A DNA stretch of 36,238 bases from Deltaproteobacteria bacterium (GTDB lineage: Bacteria > Myxococcota_A > Polyangia > Polyangiales > JADZFZ01), in the NCBI GenBank assembly GCA_020854145.1, contig JADZFZ010000129.1, positions 1-36,238 on the forward strand, written 5' to 3'. The notes beneath the pieces were generated by a model. It was not told the origin of the DNA, made no database searches, and saw only the letters and a list, made by a program, of their open reading frames with translations. Positions 24,219 through 31,308 of the stretch are shown in pieces. The translations under genes were made by a program, and so were the position numbers. How positions within the stretch are numbered: position 1 is the stretch's first letter; each line of letters begins with the position of its first letter.

Positions 24219-24931
24219 GGCGACGTCGAAGCGTAACAGCGGTGCACGAGCAGCGCCGCGACGATCACGGCCAACGCGACCATCACGAGCCACGCGTTGC
24301 GACGATCCGCCGCCGGGATGCGGCGCGCTTCCGGGATGGCGAGCACGACCGCGATCCCGAGCAGCGGCAGCGCCGGCAGCGGCATCGCGGTGAGGATCAC
24401 GAGGACCATCGTCACGAGCAACCCGCCGATCGCGGCGACGGTCACGCGCACGAGCGACAAGCCGTGACGACGGATCGCCGCGACGTAGAGCGCCGCGAAC
24501 ACGATGTCCCCGACGCCGAGGATCGGCGCGAGCCGACCCGCGTCGAGCAGCGGGAACCAGACCGCCAGCAGCGCGAGCGCGCGAGGCGACTCGACGAGGT
24601 TCGCGCTCGGTCCCGCGGGATGGAGCACGCTCGCGAGGTCGACCAACGACGAGACCACGACGACCGGCAGGAGATGTCCCGGTGAGTCGATGCGCGCGCC
24701 GACGAGCGCGCCGAGCGACGAGCCTCCGACGAGCAGCGCGACGCTCGTCGCGAGCACCCACGCCGAGCCCGGAGCGACGCCGACCCACGCCGCCACACCG
24801 AGGCTCGAGACGGCGACGGCGAACGAGATGGCCGCCGCTCGTCGCGAGATGCGCGCGGCCATGTGCGCCGCGACCATGCCGAGCGCGGCGACGGCGACGA
24901 ATGCCACGATGTACGCGATCACGGCGAGCAC
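24215..24931 (-). CDS. Presenilin/signal-peptide-peptidase-like intramembrane aspartyl protease candidate
   Basis: 238 residues, almost entirely hydrophobic, with about eight or nine membrane helices. Three features match the A22 (presenilin/SPP) aspartyl protease fold in the right order: an intramembrane Asp98 (SSLVDLASVLHPAG), a GxGD motif GVGD at 139-142 inside the next clear helix (ILGVGDIVFAALY), and PALP at 186-189 (MPLPALPLLG) at the start of a later helix. One helix separates the GxGD and PALP helices, as in presenilin. The usual Tyr before the first Asp is Val here, and there is one extra C-terminal helix. GTG 24931 is used (GAGGGA about 12 bases upstream); GTG 24922 is possible. The family call is by motif only; prepilin peptidases share a GxGD but not PALP. 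Confidence 0.65.
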   Translation of the reverse strand: MLAVIAYIVAFVAVAALGMVAAHMAARISRRAAAISFAVAVSSLGVAAWVGVAPGSAWVLATSVALLVGGSSLGALVGARIDSPGHLLPVVVVSSLVDLASVLHPAGPSANLVESPRALALLAVWFPLLDAGRLAPILGVGDIVFAALYVAAIRRHGLSLVRVTVAAIGGLLVTMVLVILTAMPLPALPLLGIAVVLAIPEARRIPAADRRNAWLVMVALAVIVAALLVHRCYASTSP

Positions 24932-24994
24932 GAGAAACGGCCATCCCTCGGCAGCGCGAGAGACGCTCGGCCATGATGCAAGCGTTTCGCCCCG

Positions 24995-25004
24995 TACCGC
25001 GGTA
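24995..25004. promoter_or_regulatory. Palindrome in the divergent promoter region
   Basis: TACCGCGGTA is a perfect 10-base palindrome in the 249-base gap between the presenilin-like gene and the TPR scaffold gene. It could be an operator half-way between the two starts. The rest of the gap shows no gene. Confidence 0.25.
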
Positions 25005-25180
25005 TCCTCGCTCGGTTTCCGAGGCTCGCTCGGGCCTCGGACCCTGCCCTCCGTGTATTCGGTCGGGACACGCCCTTCCGGGAGACCAGCAGGGTACGAA
25101 CACCTCGGGAGAGACCACCCGGGGAGAGGCGCAGCCTGCGACTCGATCCGCGACGAGCAGGAGGAAACCGCACGGACGTC

Positions 25181-28100
25181 GTGAGCCTCGACAGAGACAA
25201 GGTATTCGCTTCGGCGCAGAAGTACCTGCAGAAGGGGCAGGTCGACAAGGCGATCCAGGAGTATCTCCGGGTCGTCAAAGAGGATCCTGCCGACGTCCGT
25301 ACGCTGCTGAAGATCGGTGACCTCTACGTCAAGAAGGGGTCTCGGCTCGAGGCGTGCCGCACGTATCAGCAGGTCGCGGAGACGTACGCGCAGCAGGGCT
25401 TCTTTCTCAAGGCCGTGGCCGTCTTCAAGCAGATCCTCAAGCTCGATCCGAGCTTGCTGGACGCGCAGCTGCGCCTGGCCGACATGTACCGAGCGCTCGG
25501 CCTGGTCTCGGACGCGCTCGGACAGCTCGAGCTCATCGCGGGCCGGTACTCGCGTGGGGGTGACGAGCAACGCGCGCTCGCGATCCTGCGGATGATGACG
25601 GAGGTCGATCCCGAGAACATCGCGGCGCGCATCAAGGTCGCCGAGGCGCTCTCGAAGCTGGGTCAGGCCGAGCCCGCGGCGGACGAGTTCGCCGTCGGCT
25701 GCGGCTTGCTCGAGCAGCAAGGACGCATCGACGACTACGTGAAGGTCGCCGAGCGGCTCCTCTTCCACCGCGCCGACGAGGTCGTCGCGCGCAAGCTCTC
25801 CGCCATCTACCTCGATCGCCACGATCCGAAGCGCGCGCTCGCGAAGCTGCAGATCTCGTTCAAGGCCGATCCACGCGACACCGACACGCTCGAGATGCTC
25901 GCGCGTGCGTTCCAGCTGCTCGGCCAGACGCAGAAGACCGTGAGCGTCTATCGCGAGCTCGCGCGGGTGCACCAGGACGCCGGTCGCCGCGAGCCGCGCG
26001 ATCGGGCCCTCGCCCGGATCCTCGAGCTCGAGCCGAACGACGCCGAAGCGCTCGACATGCTCGGACGTGGCGATCACGGTCCGTCTCCGCGCGCGGTGAT
26101 CCCGCAGAGCGCGCTGGTCGGTGGAGGCTCCGCACGCGCCGTCCCGCCCTCCGTCGCCGCGCCCCTTCCGCGCGAGACCTACGAGCCCGAAGCGCTGGAG
26201 GAGCACGACGCTCTCGACGAAGACGCGATGGAGGTGCTCGACGACGAAGCCGCGCTCGAGTCGATCGCGCCGGACGAGCCGTCCTCCATCCCCGCGCCCG
26301 TGCCGAACGCCGACGACGAAGACGATTACGAGGACTCCATCGTCGTCACGGCCGCGACCGATGACGAGCTCGTCGACGACGAGGTCGCCGAAACGCGTGA
26401 TCCGGAGGCGGAGGTCGCGCGGATCATCACCGAGACCGACGTGTTCCTCCGCTACGGCCTCAAGCCCAAGGCCGTCGAGCACCTCGCGCGCGTCTTCGAG
26501 ATAGACCCGTATCACGTCGAAGCGCGAGAGAAGATGAAGGACCTGCTGCTCGACGCGGGCAATCGTCCTGCTGCCGCGGCGCAGCTGTTCCACCTCGCGC
26601 AGTTCTTCGTCTCGCAGCGTCCGCAGGCTTCGATCTTCTATCTGCGCCAGGTGCTCGATCTCGATCCCGCCCACGACGACGCTGCGACGCTGCTCGAGCG
26701 CCTGGGCGCTCGGCGTCAGTCGACGCGCAGCTTCGCGCCCGAAGCGCGTGGCGGTGTTTCCGATGCTCCCGCGCCGGGCGCGTCGTCACCGTCCGATCGC
26801 CCGCTGTCCGCGGACAGCCTCCTGCAGAGCGCTCCGCCGGGCCCGTCCACCGAGCCGCCCGACGAACGCGTCTCGGAGCCGCCCACGGCGCCCCAGTCGC
26901 GTTCCCTCCCGCGTCCGCGTCCGATCATCCCGTCGTTCCTCGCGGCGCCTGCTCCGGCCGTGGAGGCGCGCGACGAGCTTCGCGCCTCCTCGGACGCGCT
27001 CAACTTCCTCGAGACCGACGAGGGTCGTCTGAGCGGACCGCAGACGGACCCCGGCGACGTTTCGGCGCAACGCGGTGCCGCGGAGTTCGTCGCGCCCGCA
27101 CACGTGATCACCGCGCTCGACCGGGCGGATGCCGAGAGCACGTTGCACGGTGCCGACGATCTCGACGAGATGCGGCCCGAGGAGTTCGACGGTCCTCCGG
27201 CGCCCAGGAGCGCCGCCAGCCGCGCGGACTTCGCGGCGGCTCCGATGGCCGACCTCGACGAGCTCGGCCTCTCGCCCGACGAGTTCCACGTGGGTCCGGC
27301 GCCCGGCCCGGAGTCAGCCGCTCCCGCGAGTGGGCGTCCTGTCGGAGCGCGAGCCTCCGACGTCGATCTCGAGCACACCGCCACCGACGTGCCCGGCGTG
27401 GCCGAGTCGCTGATCCCCCAGCCGCCGCGGTCGATGCGGCCGTCGTTGTCGAGCGAGCTCCGGCGTGTCTCGGTCGAGGAGGTCCTCGACGAGGCGGAGT
27501 TCTTCGTGTCGCAAGGGCTGGCGGACGAGGCGCGCGCGACGCTGCAGGAGCTGCTCACGATCCACCCCAACCATCCGCTCGTGATGGAGCGCCTGGCCGA
27601 GCTCGACGAGCAGTCTTCGACGATGACCGGCGACGACAGCTTCGCGCTCGCCGAGAAGCTCGCGGAGGAGATCGAGCCCGCTGGCGCGGTCGAAGCCGGC
27701 TTCAGCGAAGGCTCGGACGTGCTCGACGTCGAGCAGGTGTTCGCGAAGTTCAAGCGCGGCGTCGAAGAGCAGGTCGGGCTCGAGGACAGCGAGACGCACT
27801 ACGACCTGGGCATCGCGTACAAGGAGATGGGCCTGCTCGACGACGCCGTCGCCGAGTTCGAGATCGCGATGCGCAACCCGCAGAAGGAGTGCATCGCGCA
27901 CACGATGATCGGCCTCTGCTGCGTGGACAAAGGCCAGTTCCACGATGCGATCAGCAGCTTCAAGAAGGGCCTCTACGCGGACAGCAAGACCGACGCGGAG
28001 GAGCTCGGCCTCTACTACGAGCTCGGTGCCGCGTACGAGCTGCTCCACGATCCGAAAGAAGCCCTCTACTACTTCCAGAAGGTCCAGAAGCGCGACCCGC

Positions 28101-28234
28101 GTTTCCGCGACACCGCCGAGCGGCTGCGACGTCTGACCACTGCGGAGATGGCCGCGCCCCAGGACCAGCCGCGAAGCGAGGACGTCGACCGCGCCTTCGA
28201 CGACCTGCTCTCGGATCGCCAGGACGAGTTCTGA
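25181..28234 (+). CDS. Large TPR scaffold protein
   Basis: 1017 residues, soluble, no signal peptide. TPR units fill about 5-300 (AQKYLQKGQVDKAIQEYLRVV, LLKIGDLYVKKG...), an acidic linker spans about 330-400, a second TPR block 405-510, a long Pro/Ala/Asp-rich disordered stretch 515-760, and a final TPR block 760-1000 including THYDLGIAYKEMGLLDDAV and YYELGAAYELLHDPKEAL. Large multi-block TPR proteins of this kind are typical of myxobacteria; one (SgmX) is a polar activator of type IV pili, but I cannot tell whether this is its orthologue. No upstream in-frame start exists before GTG 25181; AGGAGG lies rather far (16 bases) upstream. Confidence 0.85.
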   Translation: MSLDRDKVFASAQKYLQKGQVDKAIQEYLRVVKEDPADVRTLLKIGDLYVKKGSRLEACRTYQQVAETYAQQGFFLKAVAVFKQILKLDPSLLDAQLRLADMYRALGLVSDALGQLELIAGRYSRGGDEQRALAILRMMTEVDPENIAARIKVAEALSKLGQAEPAADEFAVGCGLLEQQGRIDDYVKVAERLLFHRADEVVARKLSAIYLDRHDPKRALAKLQISFKADPRDTDTLEMLARAFQLLGQTQKTVSVYRELARVHQDAGRREPRDRALARILELEPNDAEALDMLGRGDHGPSPRAVIPQSALVGGGSARAVPPSVAAPLPRETYEPEALEEHDALDEDAMEVLDDEAALESIAPDEPSSIPAPVPNADDEDDYEDSIVVTAATDDELVDDEVAETRDPEAEVARIITETDVFLRYGLKPKAVEHLARVFEIDPYHVEAREKMKDLLLDAGNRPAAAAQLFHLAQFFVSQRPQASIFYLRQVLDLDPAHDDAATLLERLGARRQSTRSFAPEARGGVSDAPAPGASSPSDRPLSADSLLQSAPPGPSTEPPDERVSEPPTAPQSRSLPRPRPIIPSFLAAPAPAVEARDELRASSDALNFLETDEGRLSGPQTDPGDVSAQRGAAEFVAPAHVITALDRADAESTLHGADDLDEMRPEEFDGPPAPRSAASRADFAAAPMADLDELGLSPDEFHVGPAPGPESAAPASGRPVGARASDVDLEHTATDVPGVAESLIPQPPRSMRPSLSSELRRVSVEEVLDEAEFFVSQGLADEARATLQELLTIHPNHPLVMERLAELDEQSSTMTGDDSFALAEKLAEEIEPAGAVEAGFSEGSDVLDVEQVFAKFKRGVEEQVGLEDSETHYDLGIAYKEMGLLDDAVAEFEIAMRNPQKECIAHTMIGLCCVDKGQFHDAISSFKKGLYADSKTDAEELGLYYELGAAYELLHDPKEALYYFQKVQKRDPRFRDTAERLRRLTTAEMAAPQDQPRSEDVDRAFDDLLSDRQDEF

Positions 28235-28247
28235 GCGATCTCGCTGG

Positions 28248-28880
28248 TCAGGGCAGCTGGTCGACCCGACGCAGCAGCTCGATCTCGCCTTCGTAGCGGG
28301 GCGACGTCGCGTCGAGCAGGAAGAGCGACCGGTTGCCGTCGGCCTCTTCCATCACGATGCAGAACGAGCCCGGGAGATCCCACGTGTGCGCGCCGCCCCG
28401 CTCGTGCACCTCCGGGAGCCCGACGCGCTGCTCGATCTGCGCGACGGTCACCGATCGCGAGAAGGTCGCGCGCACCGCCGCCAGCCGGCTCTCGTGGAAC
28501 TCGAAACGCGCGCGTATCGGCGTCACGTCCGACGGCGCCGCTCGTGCGGTCCACGAGATCCCCGTGTCGTCGCCCCCGTCGGGCTCGGCGCGCGTCGAGG
28601 TCGCTCCGAGCGACCAGGTCCCTCGCTCGCGCGGCTCGAACGCGCCCATGACCTCGTCCATGCGCATGCCGAGCTCCACACCGAAGAGCGAAGTCGTGCC
28701 GGGCGGTCGCGCGACCTCCGCGACGAGCACGACGACCCCGACGGCCGCGACGGAGAGCAGCGGCACCACGAGCATCCGGATGCGCGCGCGCGACCGCGAC
28801 GCCGAGCCCGTCACGCGACTACCGACTTCCGGCTCCGCCGCAGGCCGAGCGCTCGCGGTCTCGTCGCGATCGAGCGTCAC
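28248..28880 (-). CDS. Single-pass membrane protein of unknown function
   Basis: 210 residues. A basic cytoplasmic N-terminus (about 1-34) is followed by one helix (MLVVPLLSVAAVGVVVLVAEVA) and an extracytoplasmic domain of about 150 residues beginning SLFGVELGMRMDEVMGAF, reminiscent of the 'G...g.t..ev...lG' start of small beta/alpha lipoprotein-like domains (BamE-like), but I would not assign it. GTG 28878-28880 overlaps the PilZ-like stop (GTGA). It is the last gene of the smpB operon and converges on the TPR scaffold gene 13 bases away. Confidence 0.7.
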   Translation of the reverse strand: MTLDRDETASARPAAEPEVGSRVTGSASRSRARIRMLVVPLLSVAAVGVVVLVAEVARPPGTTSLFGVELGMRMDEVMGAFEPRERGTWSLGATSTRAEPDGGDDTGISWTARAAPSDVTPIRARFEFHESRLAAVRATFSRSVTVAQIEQRVGLPEVHERGGAHTWDLPGSFCIVMEEADGNRSLFLLDATSPRYEGEIELLRRVDQLP

Positions 28881-29179
28881 CGGGGACGCGGGGCCCCCGC
28901 CTCGGCGAGGAGCGAGACGAGCGCCTCCCGATCGCCGCGCGAGAGCGACAGGAGGCTCAAGGTGACCAGGAACGCGTCGCCCTCGCGGACCACGCGTACG
29001 ACCTTCCCGCGCACGCGCACCGTTCGCCCCGACGCGTCGATCGCGACGTCCGCACGTTCCCCGGGCGCGTGCGGCCGCGCCGTGCGCATCGCGAGCATCT
29101 TGCCGTCGAAACGCTCGACGAGCGCATCCATGCCCGAGCCCAGTCGAGCCGACACGGCCACGGGCGCATCGCCGGTCAC
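28877..29179 (-). CDS. PilZ-like small protein with degenerate c-di-GMP site
   Basis: 100 residues with the strand pattern of PilZ domains: a G..v.v strand after APGERADVAI, then VRVRGKVVRVVREGDAFLVTL and a final helix RGDREALVSLL. The canonical RxxxR and [D/N]xSxxG motifs are not found; FDGKMLAMRT stands where DxSxxGxxVxT would be. So it may be a non-binding PilZ that works through protein contact. GTG 29177-29179 overlaps the smpB stop (GTGA), with AAGGG about 9 bases upstream. The fold call is moderate. Confidence 0.55.
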   Translation of the reverse strand: MTGDAPVAVSARLGSGMDALVERFDGKMLAMRTARPHAPGERADVAIDASGRTVRVRGKVVRVVREGDAFLVTLSLLSLSRGDREALVSLLAEAGAPRPR

Positions 29180-29667
29180 GATCGACCACCCTTCTGGCGG
29201 CGGCCGAGCTCCGCCGCGACTTCCCGTTTTTGCTCTTCCGATCGCATGTGCTCTCGCCGGTCGACCGTCTTGCGACCCTTGGCCAGCGCGATCTCCAGCT
29301 TGACCTTGCCCTCCTTGAAGTAGAGCCGGAGAGGGATCAGCGCGAAGCCGCGCTCGCTCACCCGGCCCCGGAGCTTCTCGAGCTCGCTGCGGTGCATGAG
29401 GAGCTTGCGCTCGCGCTTGGCTTCGTGCCCGAAAGCCTTCGCCTGAGGGTACTCGGCGATGTGCATCGAGTGCACGAACAGCTCGCTGCCGTGGAAGGCA
29501 GCGTAGGCGGACTCGAGATCGGCCTTGCCGGCTCGCAGGCTCTTGACCTCCGAGCCGGTCAGCACGAGCCCGGCTTCGAACCTCTCGTCGATCGCATAGG
29601 CGCTCAGGGCCTTGCTGTTGCGCGCGATGATCTTCTCGCCGGGCGCGTCTTTGTTCTTTTTGCTCAT
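29176..29667 (-). CDS. smpB: SsrA-binding protein SmpB
   Basis: 163 residues, full length for the family. It binds tmRNA and is needed for trans-translation rescue of stalled ribosomes. Diagnostic segments are IIARNSKALSAYAIDERFEAG, GLVLTGSEVKSLRAGKA, MHIAEYPQA, ERKLLMHRSELEKL and the basic tail KGRKTVDRREHMRSEEQKREV. The start ATG 29667 follows AACGGC and CACAT with no clear Shine-Dalgarno sequence. It is the first gene of a three-gene overlapping operon. I looked for ssrA in the upstream 324 bases and did not see it. Confidence 0.97.
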   Translation of the reverse strand: MSKKNKDAPGEKIIARNSKALSAYAIDERFEAGLVLTGSEVKSLRAGKADLESAYAAFHGSELFVHSMHIAEYPQAKAFGHEAKRERKLLMHRSELEKLRGRVSERGFALIPLRLYFKEGKVKLEIALAKGRKTVDRREHMRSEEQKREVAAELGRRQKGGRS

Positions 29668-29680
29668 ATGTGAACGGCAA

Positions 29681-29736
29681 TTCGCCTTCCGAGCCTCCCA
29701 CGCCCCACAACCGAAGCACCCTGGTCGGAAGGCGAA
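29681..29736. repeat. 12-bp inverted repeat with 32-base loop
   Basis: TTCGCCTTCCGA (29681-29692) pairs perfectly with TCGGAAGGCGAA (29725-29736). It lies 14 bases upstream of the smpB start and could form a leader hairpin or be a remnant of a small mobile repeat. Confidence 0.6.
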
Positions 29737-29782
29737 ATCTCCACCCCGAGGTCGGGAGCGGAGATTGCCCCTCACCCCGGCC

Positions 29783-29802
29783 CTCTGCCCATTCGGGGAG
29801 AG
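29783..29802. repeat. REP-like palindrome, second copy
   Basis: CTCTGCCC-ATTC-GGGGAGAG, one mismatch in the 8-bp stem, preceded by CCCCTCACCCCGGCC. It shares its core with the elements at 12353 and 29905. Confidence 0.55.
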
Positions 29803-29904
29803 TCGAGCCGAGCCGTCGCTCGTCCAACGAGAGACTGCGCGCTGCGCGCGCGGCTTCGTAGCAGGGAGGCTGGTGCCGGGCTCGCGCGCCGCCCATGGAC
29901 GCGT

Positions 29905-29933
29905 TGCCTCTCCCCGCACCGCGGGGAGAGGCA
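29905..29933. repeat. REP-like palindrome, third copy
   Basis: A 13-bp perfect stem (TGCCTCTCCCCGC and its complement) with a 3-base loop ACC. Lying 58 bases past the stop of the propeller lipoprotein gene on the minus strand, it could also stop transcription or protect the mRNA 3' end, although no T-run follows. Confidence 0.7.
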
Positions 29934-29991
29934 GAGAGGGCGAGCGCTCGCTTGCCTCGAAGGTGCGAGACCGACAGGCCCGCGTGGAGCC

Positions 29992-31170
29992 CTACGGGAC
30001 GAGGCCGAAGACGCGATAGATGGCGCCTTCGTAGACCCCGGTGCGTTCGCGCTGCTGCGTCGCGGGAACGTAGGCGACGTTGCGAACCATCTCGAGGTCG
30101 GGGATCCACGGGTAGTCGAGACCGAGCAGATCGCCGAGACGGACCGCGCCCTGGAACTCGCCGCGCGGGTTCCACACGCTCAGTCGGCGGAAGTTGGAGT
30201 CCACCACGCAGAGGTTCGGTCCGCACTGTTCGATCGCGTGCACCCAGCCGAAACGGTCGTCGCCGAAGCCCTCGGCCGTGTTGCCGGCGCGGTAACGCTC
30301 GCGTCCGTTCTGATCGAAGACGATGACGACGCGCGGGTCGCTGTCGGCGGGCGTGTCGAGCACGCCGCCGATCGCGATGTCGCGACCGACGAACGACACG
30401 GTGTTGACGTTGGTGAACGGGCTGCGGAAGGCGGACCACTCCTCCACTTGGCACAGCGTGTCGGTCCACGTGACGCGCTTGAGCGCCGAGTTCGCGAAGT
30501 GCCCGATCGCCAGGCGCCCGTCCGCGGACGCCGCGAGGTAGCCGCCCCCACCGGAGCAGTCGATGTCGACCGCGCCGTTGGTCAGGCGGTAGCTGTTGAA
30601 GATGCCGTTCGACGCGATGATGCGGTTGCCGGCGACTGCGGCGATCTCCTTGATGTCCCGGCCCGGGTTGAGGCGTCCTGCGGTGCCGAAGGTCTGATCC
30701 AGCGTCAGCGTGCACGTGTCGCCTTCGCCCGCGACGTCGAAGCGCATGATGCGGTGGTCCGCATCGAGGGCGTAGAGCTTGCCGTCGGTGCCCATCTCGA
30801 TGCGACCGATGGAATCGAAGCTCGAGTCGGAGAGCAGCTCGACGCCCGGCATCGTGCAGCGCACCGCGCGGATCTGGCGACCGAGGGCCACTTGCGGCGC
30901 CGTGGTCGGCGTCAGCGGTCGGCTCTTGGCGACCTTCTGCGCGAACGTCTCCTCCGGGGCCTTCGTGGGCGTGGGGGGTGTCGGCGTCGCGGGTGGGGTC
31001 GGCGTCGTGGGTGTCGTGGGTGTCGTCGGCGGCGTCGGCGTCGCGACCGTCGGAGGCGCCGGCGTGGCCGGAGGTGTCGGCGTGGACTCGCTCCTTCCAC
31101 AGGCCAACGAGACGGCGCACACGAGGATCGATGCGCCCAACAAGACCGATAGCTTGGTCGTCCTTCTCAC
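29992..31170 (-). CDS. Lipoprotein with Pro/Thr linker and beta-propeller-like domain
   Basis: 392 residues. The lipoprotein signal ends CAVSLACGRS. A repetitive Pro/Thr linker (about 30-70, TPTPPTTPTTPT) follows, then about 300 residues of repeated four-strand units (IGRIEMGTDGKLYALDADHRIMRFD, GYLAASADGRLAIGHF, GWVHAIEQCGPNLCVVD) that look like NHL/SMP-30-type propeller blades. No catalytic residues can be pointed to. GTG 31170 has AGGAGAG about 8 bases upstream. The function is unknown. Confidence 0.78.
   Translation of the reverse strand: MRRTTKLSVLLGASILVCAVSLACGRSESTPTPPATPAPPTVATPTPPTTPTTPTTPTPPATPTPPTPTKAPEETFAQKVAKSRPLTPTTAPQVALGRQIRAVRCTMPGVELLSDSSFDSIGRIEMGTDGKLYALDADHRIMRFDVAGEGDTCTLTLDQTFGTAGRLNPGRDIKEIAAVAGNRIIASNGIFNSYRLTNGAVDIDCSGGGGYLAASADGRLAIGHFANSALKRVTWTDTLCQVEEWSAFRSPFTNVNTVSFVGRDIAIGGVLDTPADSDPRVVIVFDQNGRERYRAGNTAEGFGDDRFGWVHAIEQCGPNLCVVDSNFRRLSVWNPRGEFQGAVRLGDLLGLDYPWIPDLEMVRNVAYVPATQQRERTGVYEGAIYRVFGLVP
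30963..31085. repeat. Degenerate GTCGGCGTCG-type repeats encoding the Pro/Thr linker
   Basis: Short repeats (units of 6-15 bases such as gtgggtgtcgtgggtgtcgt) fill this stretch of the lipoprotein gene and encode TPTPP/TPTTP units. All period lengths are multiples of three. Confidence 0.7.
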
Positions 31171-31308
31171 GAATGTCTCTCCTCTCCCCCGGACGCGACG
31201 GAGGATACGAGCTCGCGCCCAGCGGCAGCCAACGTAGGCGAGGCTCCACCCGGTTCACAAGCGTCGTGGAGCCGGTCGTCGCACGGTCGCTCCGGGACCT
31301 GCGCGGGC

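Larger units (their letters stand above)
29668..29991. other. Palindrome-rich intergenic spacer upstream of smpB
   Basis: No coding region is supported. It contains, in order: a 12-bp perfect inverted repeat (29681-29692 with 29725-29736), a 7-bp repeat AATCTCC/GGAGATT (29736-29742 with 29760-29766), a REP-like palindrome (29783-29802) and a second, stronger one (29905-29933). The arrangement resembles a nest of short miniature palindromic elements rather than a single regulatory site. Confidence 0.6.

Noticed and set aside
24215..24931. Assignment as an A24 prepilin peptidase
   Set aside because: It has a GxGD motif but no Cys-rich N-terminal domain, and it has the PALP motif, which prepilin peptidases lack.
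29668..29991. A tmRNA (ssrA) gene next to smpB
   Set aside because: No tRNA-Ala-like ends or tag reading frame ending in Ala-Ala are visible; the spacer is explained by palindromes.
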